Shown piece after piece: positions 31,565 to 44,800 of a stretch of 64,000 nucleotides of DNA (positions within the stretch are counted from its first letter, which is position 1; each line of letters opens with the position of its first letter). Origin of the DNA: Ascaris suum. Lineage: Eukaryota > Nematoda > Chromadorea > Rhabditida > Ascarididae. Under the pieces are notes generated by a model. That model ran no database searches. It had not been told where the DNA came from and worked only from the letters and a program-made list of their open reading frames with translations. Made by a program: the position numbers and the translations under genes. The DNA lies in NCBI GenBank assembly GCA_013433145.1, contig CM024185.1:2554501-2618500 (forward strand), read 5' to 3'.

Positions 31565-34500
31565 ATGAGCGGTGAAGGTTCGTCGATTGATACGAAACAG
31601 ATAGCCGAAACTGCGGTGATTGCGCAACATGATTGGTTCAGTTGCATTAGGTATTTGATCTTTTTTTTTTTTTGAACGTATAGATTAAATTTTAAAACAT
31701 ATAAATAATTGTTCTATAAATCAATTTTTTTCGAGTTTTTTCCGGTTTTCTTCTCTTTTAGATCACAGGTCAGAGCTTTCTTACTTCCGTTTTCCTCCAT
31801 TTGCGCCAAGTTCGTGTTCTTTATGCGATCTGAGATGAGTGTCCTTTTTCTCGCATTCCGCAGCTCGACCTTTGATATCCCTTCATAGACCGCCATTCGA
31901 CGTTGTGGGAATTTTTTATGGACACCAATTTGGTTCACTTCCTTTAAAATCGTTATTTTTAATGAGTTGTCTTGTTACTTCCCACCGCATAATGAAGCAA
32001 TCGGATAACAAAGTTTTCAGTAACGATGTTACGAGATTTTTCGCTAAAACCGAAAAATATTCGTTATATTTCCGATTAGATTAATGGATTGGCAGTGCTC
32101 AGTTTAATGTGTTTTTTGCAATTTTCTTGTTTTATCGCTATGCTTGATTTTTGAAATTCCAAATGATATCTTGGCTCTTTCACTTGAATCGGCATTGTCG
32201 GCGTTTTGGGACAGATCGGGTTTCAGGTTTATTAGCTTATAATGGAGTTAAGGGAAAGTGGGAGAGAATGAAGGGAGGTTGATGTTACGACCGTTATAAA
32301 ACTTTCGCTCGTTGATCTTCTCGGCTCCTTCTCGATGATCACTACTGATATCACTTTCAGTAATATTTCTGCCATCTTAAAACCTAGCAAAATGCCCATG
32401 TGAGGCTATTGTTTTTGGTAATTATATAAAATTCTCATTCTATATCGGTTTTCCCACGATTCTTTCGCTCTTGCTGTGTCTTTTTGGATCTTGAACCAAC
32501 TAACTCAAAACTTTTCAGCGACTCTTTTTCAGAAACGCTGAAACAGAGAGCAGTTTCTTTGTGGGTATTCGAGAGTATGGTTCGTCGTCAAATTTCATCG
32601 ACGTACGCTATAGAGGTGGGAAACTATTTCCGGCTTCACCGGAAAAGCTTCATATCGAAAAGCTTAACGCGGTAAGTTTATTTTTATTATGAGGCGTTTT
32701 ATTTGGATGAAGTGTTAATATATTTGTTTATGTGGTTATATATTCTTTATTCACAAGATTCCAAGAAGACAGCAATATAGCACTCAGGTAAAAAAAAGGA
32801 AGGAACGCTTACATACAAGTATATTAGCAATCAACGCAGCAAGAAGGTGAAAATTTATTCGTAGGAAATACCTGTCCTCACCTGGAAGGTGTAACGGTGC
32901 TTATTTTAAGAGGCGTCTAGCGGTCAATTTCAAAGATACTGCGTCGACGACTTTTGTGGCGCCTCGTATCGAATTCACAACGATGCATTCTTCAAGCGTA
33001 CAAAGTGTTGACGTATCTCCAAGTGGACGACTTGCGGTCTCATCGGACACTCATGGGCAAATTGTCGTTTGGAATACGGATACCGCCGAAATTATTGTTT
33101 GTTTATTTATCGCTTTGAAAGGAAAAATTAGTTTTGCTGAAATTTATAGAGGAATTCCTACGTGGATTTCTGGGATAGTTGAGAATACGCTTGTTTTCAG
33201 GATGGTTCTCTTCTAAGGGGATTTAGGAACTTAGAAAAGATTGATCGATAAAAAAGCGGTGCATATTTCTCTAGTTGTTAAAAGAAGCTCAGTGAATGAG
33301 GAGGGGAAGGGCGGCGAGAGGGGAAAGTTGGTGAGCAAGCGCCTAAAAATTTTGCGCCTAGAAGTTACTTACAATTGTCTGGCTGAGAATTCTATGTGGA
33401 AATTTTTTAAATGTAGAAGGCGAATTTTTTTGAAGGAATATGCGGTGTCACAATGCATATATCCTCCTTAATTACTTCATCGGATGTCCAAAACGTTACA
33501 TCATTTTTTTTATTGTGCAACGGGGCCATGAGTTGAGCCTGATCCTGGGAGACTCTATTTATTTTTATACCTGATGGAGGAATGGCTTTACCCCAACCAG
33601 GAGTGGTTGCGCAGTTAGAGCAGGTCTTAAAGCATTTCTTCGTGGCCGTGAAATAATTCAGACCTCGGTCGTACCTAGGACCGGGTTCGATGCAACCCAG
33701 ACCACCACGGTGGTATTTGCTTATAACTTACTGTCGTTTTTATCGTTAGGCAATTTTCGAACCGTTCGTATGCCAGCAAATCTTGTAGGTCTCATATCCA
33801 TGTTTATATTCATCGAACCTTCGTCAGCGGATTCAAGTTTACTATTTTCCACAATTTTTGTACATTTATTTGGCCTTTTTACAGAGGAATTTTGTCGGAC
33901 ACGCACTTGACGTGAACAGATGTCGTTTTTTTCCCATCCGGACTAGTTGTTCTATCCGCAGGTATGGATATGAGTGTCCGAATATGGAGTGTCGAGACAG
34001 GGCAATGTCCAAGAGTTTTGAAAGGACATAAACAAGGTGATTTTCTTTGCTCAAATTTGTTATTCATTTCATCCACTTATCTATTGTTTATTTGGCATCT
34101 GTGAGCGTCAAGTTTTGCGTCATAGACAGATTTCGTTTATGAATTTCAAGAGCTCTCAGAGATGAGGAGGCGAATTTATATGGGAGTAAAATTACTGCAG
34201 ATAGTGGCTTCTGGGATTACCGAAGAAAGCAGTGGAGTATGCTATTTCATCCATTTTCTCTTATTCGATATTATTTTAATTGTTATCGCCTAATGAGGAT
34301 AAATTTTTAAGATGCTTTTATTTCTATTGTATTTTGGCCTCTTCGTAAGGTCTCTAAAAGATTTGATGGTCTAAAGGAGAGAATTATCAGTAATTGATCG
34401 GATTTGAAGAGCTCGAGCTATCTTTTTTCCTCGAGATTAACGAGTTCTAGGGCATTTAATCTAATAAATGCTTAATTAATGTTGAGTTTTCAGCAGTGGT

Positions 34501-36592
34501 TGACATCGGTATAATCGACCGTGGCAAAGAAGTGTTGTCTTGCTCAAAAGACGGTAGTGTGAAAATGTGGAACTGTGGTTCAGCGGAATGCTTGAAGACA
34601 TGGTGTCCAGAAGTTGGAGTCGTGAATGCGTTATCCGTTGCGCGATCGTCAGCTGGTAATTTTCAGTGCTTTCGATTAATTTTCAGTGCTTTAAAAAACA
34701 GTGCTGGTTGGAAAAAAAGGTTGACCGTATTGAGCACGTGTTGGTTCTTTAGAATTTCCTCCCCTTTTCTGAGGTGGTGGTTTATTTTTCGTTAGTACCT
34801 TTTTCTTTCATTGCACAAATATTTTAATTGAAATGGTTGCGGTTCAAAGGTCATACTTCCGGCTATTGTGGTTTCACTTTATCCAGCTTATTATGAAACC
34901 ATCTCATAGCTTGTTGAGATAATCCGATGAATCGAGAATATTGATTTGTTTTTTTTTTTTTCAGTTCCAAACATCTTTAGCGTCGCATGTGAGATGAGAG
35001 CAGCAAAAGTCTACGATATTCGAAGCAGTGAGCCGGTAACTTTTATCTTTTATTTTCTTTCCCTTATTTTATAGCGAGGTCTCTGATAGTTGTTTTATTT
35101 TTGATTCTTTCAGGTGAGCTTCTTTGCAAGTTTCTTATTACTATATTATTTGAATGAAATTTTATTATTCCTTATTTATTTTATTTTTTTATGAAAGTTT
35201 TTTGCATTAAATAAAGATTTTTATTAAATGAGTCTATTTAGCGCATGCTTTAATCGTTAATATGATTATTGACGTCCTACCATAACGATCATTACTAACA
35301 CCCAGGGGTATTAATACAATTTTGTACTGTTGAAATCAAGTACCACATAACCAGTTATGTGAAATAGAAGCATTAAAGTGAATGGCTTGATGAAATCCTT
35401 CAAAGAAGAATAAAGAGGAGTTCGTTTGTCGATGGCTTTTAACGGGAAAAAGCAATACTACTTTGATTTAATTCATGAAGACATAATTGATTTCTTGAAT
35501 TGAACAATAGTCTAGTCGGTTAAGTAACCCATCGGTAATAAATAGGACATTGGTTTAAGTTATGCTAGAAATTGGAGCTGCTGTAAAACTGATTCTTTTA
35601 AATTTCAGGGAATCACTATTGGTATTGATAGAGAAGAAGGAACGGCAATATCATTTGGAAACAACTCAGAGGGCGATAGTTTATTTATCGGAACAGCCGG
35701 AGGATCTATTCTATCATACGATTTAAAAGCGGGGTTAATTCTTTGCATAATAAGATATAACGACTTCTCTTTAAAAGCAATTTTCGAACCACTTCTATGT
35801 TTATTTAATTATTTATATTGTTCTACTATACCTTAAAGTCGTTGCCGTGAGATGTTGAAGTTTAAGGTTTTCCGCTTTCTATAAGAATCGATCCGTAATA
35901 ATTGAAAATTGAAGAATAGATTTTATGGTTTGTTTGTATCGCTTTGCATTTTCCCTTTTAGTTCATTTTCAAAAATATGGGATGAAAAGTTATAGATTAA
36001 ATAAAGATGGGATGAGGTTTTTTTTACGAGCGTGGGCTAGGGAACTCGCTATTGAATGCTGGTTTTAAAGAAAGGTTTTGCAGCAAAATGCTAGCAAAAT
36101 TGAAGACTTCACGTGGAGCGGTAACAAGATTATGTGTGCAAGATTCACTTGGCTTGATCGCCTCATTTCGTAAGTCAATTTTTATCTCTTTATCATATTT
36201 TGCTCGTTTAAAAGCCCAGGGGCATTAGTTTATCCTGTTATAAAATTTATGCGGTAATTTTCTAACAAATAAGTATGCAGATGCAACAGCGATCAGCCTT
36301 TCGAAGGTGATTTAATTTTTTTTTTCTTATTGAGCCACTTCGCATTTTTGGCGGTTAATTTTATTTGTCTCGCTTAATTAGACTCTTTTGTGGCGTTTGT
36401 TTGAACATCTGAGTTGTCATTTCAGATGATGGAACAGTATGTTGCTACGAGGTACCATTAAATTCGAAAACAGCAAAGATTGAGTTCTCAGGTGCGGATT
36501 GTGATCCCGTATACGATATATCGGCGGTCGCAGAGGGACAACTTTATACGGCATGTCGAGATCGTATTGTAAGGAGATATACACTCGAATAA
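31565..36592 (+). CDS. paaf1: PAAF1/Rpn14 homologue, WD-repeat proteasome regulator (one frameshift)
   Basis: Nine exons join in phase: 31565-31650, 32533-32671, 32911-33096, 33885-34036, 34494-34655, 34965-35035, 35609-35733, 36084-36169 and 36426-36592. Ignoring one extra base this gives about 390 residues, against 392 in human PAAF1. Family marks are DWFSC near the N terminus, the WD-repeat ends VVWNTD, VRIWSVETG and VKMWNCG, the exon 4 block PSGLVVLSAGMD, and the C-terminal GADCDPVYDI and CRDRIVRRYTLE. PAAF1/Rpn14 binds proteasomal ATPases and acts in assembly and control of the 19S regulatory particle. In exon 4 a run of seven T (33926-33932) is one base too long to keep frame between the RCRFF and PSGLVV blocks; read literally, the protein stops within that exon. 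All other exons are intact, so assembly error is likelier than gene death. The exon 7 donor (GG/gttaat) is weak but fixed by phase. Confidence 0.92.
33601..33710 (+). mobile_element. tRNA-like segment in PAAF1 intron 3, possible SINE head
   Basis: It has an A-box-like TTGCGCAGTTAGAGC and, about 70 nt on, a B-box-like GGTTCGATGC. The first bases (agtggt) can pair with the ACCACC that follows the B box, as in an acceptor stem. Spacing between boxes is longer than in a standard tRNA and the T stem is damaged. This suggests a tRNA pseudogene or the head of a tRNA-derived SINE. No A-rich tail is evident. Confidence 0.35.
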
Positions 36593-38471
<1,879 letters not shown>

Positions 38472-38649
38472 TATCGAAGGTGATCGTCCACCAGGAGTAC
38501 TGTCAATAAGGTGGGACGTTATTGACAGCCGGTTACATCAACATCCTCATCGGCAGTATGCGCGGATGCGTCTCTGCTTAGTTGATCGCATAAGGGGAAC
38601 AATGTGGCCAAAAAGTTTTCGAGATGACGGGGATCGCGAGCATAATGCG
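38472..38649 (+). CDS. exon-like segment upstream of NSUN4, unrecognised
   Basis: This segment is open in one frame from an acceptor-like 'ttgatgatag' to a donor-like AATGCG/gtattg. It encodes about 59 residues including GDRPPGVLSIRWDVIDS, LHQHPHRQYARMRL and GTMWPKSFRDDGDREH. Composition is much less AT-rich than the flanks. It ends in phase 0, so splicing to the acceptor just before the NSUN4 ATG would be in frame. NSUN4 does not need it, since its own start gives a mitochondrial-type N terminus. It may be an exon of a separate small gene, a 5' exon, or chance. Confidence 0.4.
38500..38528. other. perfect 10-bp inverted repeat
   Basis: CTGTCAATAA and its exact complement TTATTGACAG are separated by a 9-nt loop (GGTGGGACG). 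The hairpin lies inside the exon-like segment upstream of NSUN4. Confidence 0.85.
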
Positions 38650-38896
38650 GTATTGTGTTGGAGATAGCACCCTCTTACTTTCTCAGCTAGTTTTTTCCTT
38701 TCTGTTTATATCCTTGTCTTCCCACGAAGTGTGCAGAACTGAAAATGCTGGTGAACACCAATTCCGGGCCACTCTTCCCCCCCCCCCCCCCTCCCTGATT
38801 CCTCCCTTTTGGTTGCATTGTTGGAGAAGGCTTCGTTTTTGATGGTCGTAGTCATTATTATACGTCTTCCATGTAATAGTATAGATCAATTTGCAG

Positions 38897-41800
38897 ATGT
38901 TACGACGGATCTGTGTTAATGACACCTCTACAAATAGCTTATTGTGTAGCCCATCGAACATTTGCAAAGGTGTTATACGATACAAGAGGTCAAAGTTCAA
39001 GCCGAAGGTAGCTCGCGTACGACCGTTGAAAACACCGAGTATGCTTGCAATGGAGCATTTTGATTTCTACTATGGACCAATGTACGGAAAGCGATGGCCT
39101 TCAATTCGACTTGGTCTTCTAACGCCGAACAAATATATAGCTGTTGTAAACACTTTTTCAAAGTCAGTCTTTGTCGTTTTATTTTATTTTTTTTTTATTT
39201 TTTCTTTATTTTGATTTATTTATGCACTTTTATCCTTATTTTATTTTATTTTGTGTTCTTTATTTTATTGTTTTCAAGTCGATAATACCGATTGATTTCT
39301 ACGCATTTATATACATTCTATACATTTATATTTACACAGTGCATTTTCTTGATATCAGATCCGTGTGTGTGCATGTCTGTCGATGTCTGTCTGTCAGATA
39401 GATTCAACTTGCCAACCACCAAAAGTAGAGCTATGACATTTGATGGGTATATTGGTTGATCACTTTTGTCATGGGTTAGTCTCGTGCACCAGAGATCGAA
39501 CTGATCTGTCAGCCACGTCTTCAGAATCCAAAAAAATTTGATTCATATTTCAATCGATCGGATTTTCATTCTACGCCGATCGGGTAACAGCAATTTGTCT
39601 ATGTTGAGGAGTGATAATTTTTAGGAAAAATATCATCGTGTCACCAACGATATCGTGATTTTGATTGAAGTTTGCGGCATTTTATATTCTCTCGAAGTGG
39701 AAGTGCTAAATATTTATTCCATATTTATATTTTTTTCTTACCGTTTTCTAAACAATAAACGAAAAGTTTTGAAGTGATAATAATATATTCACGGTGATTA
39801 CGAATCACAGCGTTGAATAAATATAAATTAAGGAAATTTCTTATTTAATTTAATTTCTTTGAATATTTATTTAATTCCTCATGTAATTAAAATATTCTAT
39901 TTGGTTGATGGTTGTGAAAATTTGAGACGATTGGAATATTTTAGAAGATGTAAAGAAATAATTGTTGGCTTCGACGACGCAAAGAAATTAATTAGCGCCT
40001 ATAAGAATGTTGCATCTGAATCCTGAATCTTGAAGTCACATTTGAGTCTCAATTTATACCTGAAGCGTCGTTTCGGATGAAATAATGTAACGTTCTGTTT
40101 ATGTGAAGAAATTTATTGGACTCTCGCTGGACCCTCACTTCATAGAAGTGCATGAATTCCTTCCCACCTTTTCCCTCACTCCACCCCTTTCCCTTCCTCT
40201 TTCTTCTTCCCCTTTTGGTTCCTCATCATTCTAGCTGTCACCTTCGTTTTCGAAGTTAATCTGTACCATGTCTTGGCCGCTTACTGCTTTTGTAACATTC
40301 GTATGTTAATCAGTGCAGATGGGCGTCTATACAGTATATGGCCCTTCAAAGCATGACTTGAAAACTTGGCAATCCCCTTACCTGTAAGTAGTTCCTGCAT
40401 GAAGCATATTTCGAACAGGTAATAAGTGAGAAATGAATAACGTAGTAATATTGTAGAGAATGGGAGACGAATGAATACATTTTACAAGAGATGGGTGCAG
40501 TGGATCTAATAAAGAAATTGACGGGAACAACAGCTCTCGAAAGGATCGAAAAGAAGCGCAAATTGATTGAAGCAAAAGGTATTCGAATGCCAGAACCCGA
40601 GCCGGAAAATATCGAAGAGATGGTAAATTACAGGCGTTATTTTTCCCCTTCAATATTTCAGGAAATAAACGGATTTATGAAGGATGTTGAGCATCTTTGA
40701 CAAGAAGGGAGCATCGGTATATCGAGGGTAGAAAGTGGCAGGAAGGATATGTAATATCAGGTTGAGGAAGGATCTGTGATGTTAGTCCTTCCCTCCGGCG
40801 TGATTAAGGGAAAATTTTTTGCAGGTGCTTCCTATTATTAAAAATAGAGACAGTTATCTTCTCTATCTTTTAATCAATTATTCCATCTCTGTCACTTTCC
40901 TGTTTTGCCATTATTTAACCTATGTTGATAAAATTTGCATAGTCACTTAGAAGACAGATCCTCTCAGGGAGTTTCGAATGGGCGCGACCGTCATATGCAA
41001 TTGATAACCTCACCCTCCTTCACCACTATTATTGGCATGTAGAGATGACAGTTTATAAAGGGATCATAGTGCGAAGTCTCAGCGCTTCTTTTGGTCGTAG
41101 AAAGTGCGAAGAATGTGGCGGATATTACATTAACTCTTTTTGAGGAGCCTGTGGAAGCCGAAGAAGATCTGTCGATGCGCGGTGAGGCTGGCTTAAATGA
41201 GTTCCGTCGATCGGGTCAGACGCTTACAAGGGCCGATTTACAATTGGGAAGGAAGCCCGGTGATGCCGATGACCGGGATATCACGTATGTGTTTGTGTTT
41301 GTGAATTGAAGGCACTTTTTGTAATACACCGGGCATCGATTTTACGTCTTATTTAATTGTTCATGCCTACAAAGTTTGACGATGAGGAAATGCGTATACA
41401 TATAAATAAAAATACAAATATAAATGTAAATATAAACATATATAATAAATATGTATACACTTGTATATTTATAGTCACATTTATATTTATATTTATATTT
41501 GTGTTTATACTTATATTTATATTTTTATTTATATTTACGTTTATATGTATTGTGCGTAGTGCATGTTACTCCCAAATAATGCTCCAAAAAAGCTGGAAGC
41601 AGAGTTTATAGGAATCGGGCTCGAAATCTGCCCACATTGTAGCAGCCGTAGTTCCCCTCAAAATTGTCAATGCTGGAATGGATGTGGAGTCTTCATTTCT
41701 GGAAAAGAAAAGTGCGAGAAGTTAAGCCATAGGTCACTGTGACCATAGGCAAAACAAACGAAGAAATATGAGAGTGGCATATCAAAAGACAAGTTAATTG

Positions 41801-44800
41801 TCAATGTTTTCATGTTTATTCGGGATCGACACCACGAAGACATTAATTATAGGGATTGGACGCTAATTCTTTGTGTGTCGGGTTGATATTTCCATATTCC
41901 AGGTTTTTTTTTTGTTTGTAATGTCGTAATTTAATAATTTCTCGTGATTCATTGAAGTTTCTCTGTTGATCCAGTTTTTATCTCTCAGGATAACAGGTAT
42001 GGAAGGGGAATATGTGCGATTGCCGAAGAAGCAAGACTTCATTATGTATCCTCGCAAGTTGAAATTGTACTCGATGCCTCGTGGCAGTCTTGCGGATTTT
42101 CCATCTCCGATCAAGGATGAACAAGGAATTCCAAGTAGGCGTGCTTTTTAGTTTTTCTGTTGTCAGTGAATTGTTGATTGATTTCTGCTTTACTCTGTAC
42201 ACGTGTTGCAGCAATTTCTTTTAAAGATATTCGCTTATTGCTTACGCGCAGATGATCCTAACCTCATAAATTTGGGGGGAGGAGGGAAGGGGAAGGGGTT
42301 GGGAGGGCGAGGAGGAGTGCACGGAGGAAGGGAAGTAAAACTGATGGGAGTGAGACTTCAGCGAAAATTTGTGTACCGAAGGAACCACCGCACTGATTGA
42401 ATGCTTTCTGATTTTTGCTTTGCATATTATTCTAAAATATTATTGATGTGTTGACGGATTAATAAACCGAAATGAATTAATAAATTCTAGGTTGGTGGCT
42501 TCTAGATGGTGGCTCAATAATTCCAGTGTTGGCATTGGATCTTGCCGATGGAGATACGCTGTTAGATATGTGTGCGGCCCCGGGTGGTAAAAGCCTCTTG
42601 GCTATTCAAACTGGACTTCCAGGTTTTTAAAGATCCACTTTATTGAATTCATCATTTTCTAATAAAAAAAACTTCCTGTAGATTTTGCCTCATCACTTAA
42701 GATTCGGTCTCACTAATTTCTCTTATTGGTTCCGAACTCTGTTTCTGGGTTGCTAGTGGCAGCGCTTCACGTCTGGTATCGATGAGTAGCTAATTGTTTG
42801 GTGGGAAGCTAAGCTGCAACCCTTCATGAGCACCTACCCCTCTAGTTTTTTTTTTTTGAGTTGAAAGTATGCCTATTATTTGTCTGAGGTAGATTGACAT
42901 AGGAGGAATTTCCAAAAAAAAGTGAAAATATTCTCCGATCAGTATCGTTGCTGTTGAGGGGAAAATGTCATAAGTGAGTGATGGTTACACTGCAAAATTT
43001 TCTAATTGTAAAGCGAACTGAAATATTTTTCATTTGAACTTCATTTCAAACATAAGTAGTATATCATCACAGTCTCATCAATATATATTTGATGAAATTA
43101 TGCTGCATTAAATATTGAGCTTATTTTCTTGATTGAAGGTATTTTTAATATCAGTTTTATTATGTGCTTGTTAGAGGTGATACATATACACGAATGCGAC
43201 GCATGCATTCCTACTAGCAGTATTCACTGTGGTATAAAATTATCTTTCTTCGGTGTTTTTGGTTTTTATAATTTTTTTAGTGTTGAAAGGGGTTCTTCAA
43301 CGAAGCTTTATTGAGCATTTATCGTTTAGAAAAAGTTGTATGCAACGACTACAAGCTGAGTCGACTTGGTCAACTAAGAAGGGCACTGTCAACGTTTCTG
43401 CCATTGCATTCGGATGTGGCTGATCGAGTGATCCTTAAACGAAAGGATGCTTCTGATATTCAGCGATGGGATGAAATGGCCGTCTATGATAAGGTTTATT
43501 TATGTTCTTTTTATCAGGTGCGTGAAAAGATTCATTTTGCATATCGGTTTGGATCTTTGGAAATGCAGATTATGTGCCGCTGCTTTACCAGCTAAGCCAT
43601 TGGGAAGTGCAGCAATTATATTTCAAAAAAAAAAAAGATTTCCGAAGAGTTTCTGAGTTCATATAGTTGGAACTGTAAAACCTTTTTACGCATTTTCTTC
43701 CTTAAGTCGTTGGAATATTGCCGCTTCTAGTCACACCTCATATTGCGTTTCGAAATCGTTAATGGATACTCCGATATTGCATTTGATTCGATGTTCTCTT
43801 ATTCCGGTCGACTTAGCTGTTACGAGCCCATAACTGTCAATAGCCTTCATGAGTCTCAATTTCTAACTTCGTTTACAATTCCTTTCTTTTCTATGCCGTC
43901 AGAATTTCCTGTTGATGTTGTCTTAAGGCCTAATGTCTTTCCGTTCATTAATTTCTCGAAGCATTGCAACGTTGAGAAAATTCCTGAGTTTATATTTAAT
44001 TGACGCTAACTTTTCGATCTTTGTGATTGCGTTCTTCATTTCTTCTTTTTTACTTTTATATTTGATTATCCCCTTATTTTATTAGGGAAATAAATATTTC
44101 AAAACAACAACAATACTTACGTGAAATCATTGTATCGATTGGTTTTAATGTTATTATTCGAGTGACTTTATCTGCATTTTTTTTCGTGGCGTTCATGTTT
44201 TGAAATTTGAATAATTCAGAATGGAGAAAACAGAAAGAAACGTGAGTAGAATGAGAATATTTTGCGGAGAAGGTTTTGGAATTAAAGTTGCTTGGGATCG
44301 AAATGAATTAATCAGATTGAACTTGAAATGCTTCAATTTGCATTTGAACGTCTGCTAAAGTTAAGAAAGGAGTTTTATATACTTGAATTTGATAGAGGTA
44401 GTCCTACTGAAAAAAATTCAGCACACCACGATAGGATTCTGATCATTTGTGAACATTTTTAGTATTTTCCTCTGCGCCTTTATTTGGTTTTACTTCAAAG
44501 GTCTTTTTGGAGTCCTCTGGAAAAACGTATTCTCCATTACAGTTATTTTTCTCTCTCCTTCCTCACAATTCATCGTGTCAAATTAATTTCAGGTACTTGT
44601 AGATGCGCCATGTTCAACTGATCGTCTCGCAGCGAATCATGATGAAGGGAATATGTTTGCTATACCGATGACCACTGAAAGACTCAACTTACCGCAATTG
44701 CAGACAAAACTTCTAATGTATGTTCGTTGTTTAATCACAAGATCAATTTTCACGCAATTTTTCCACCAGATATTTCACAGAACACCTTTTTTTAGGGATG

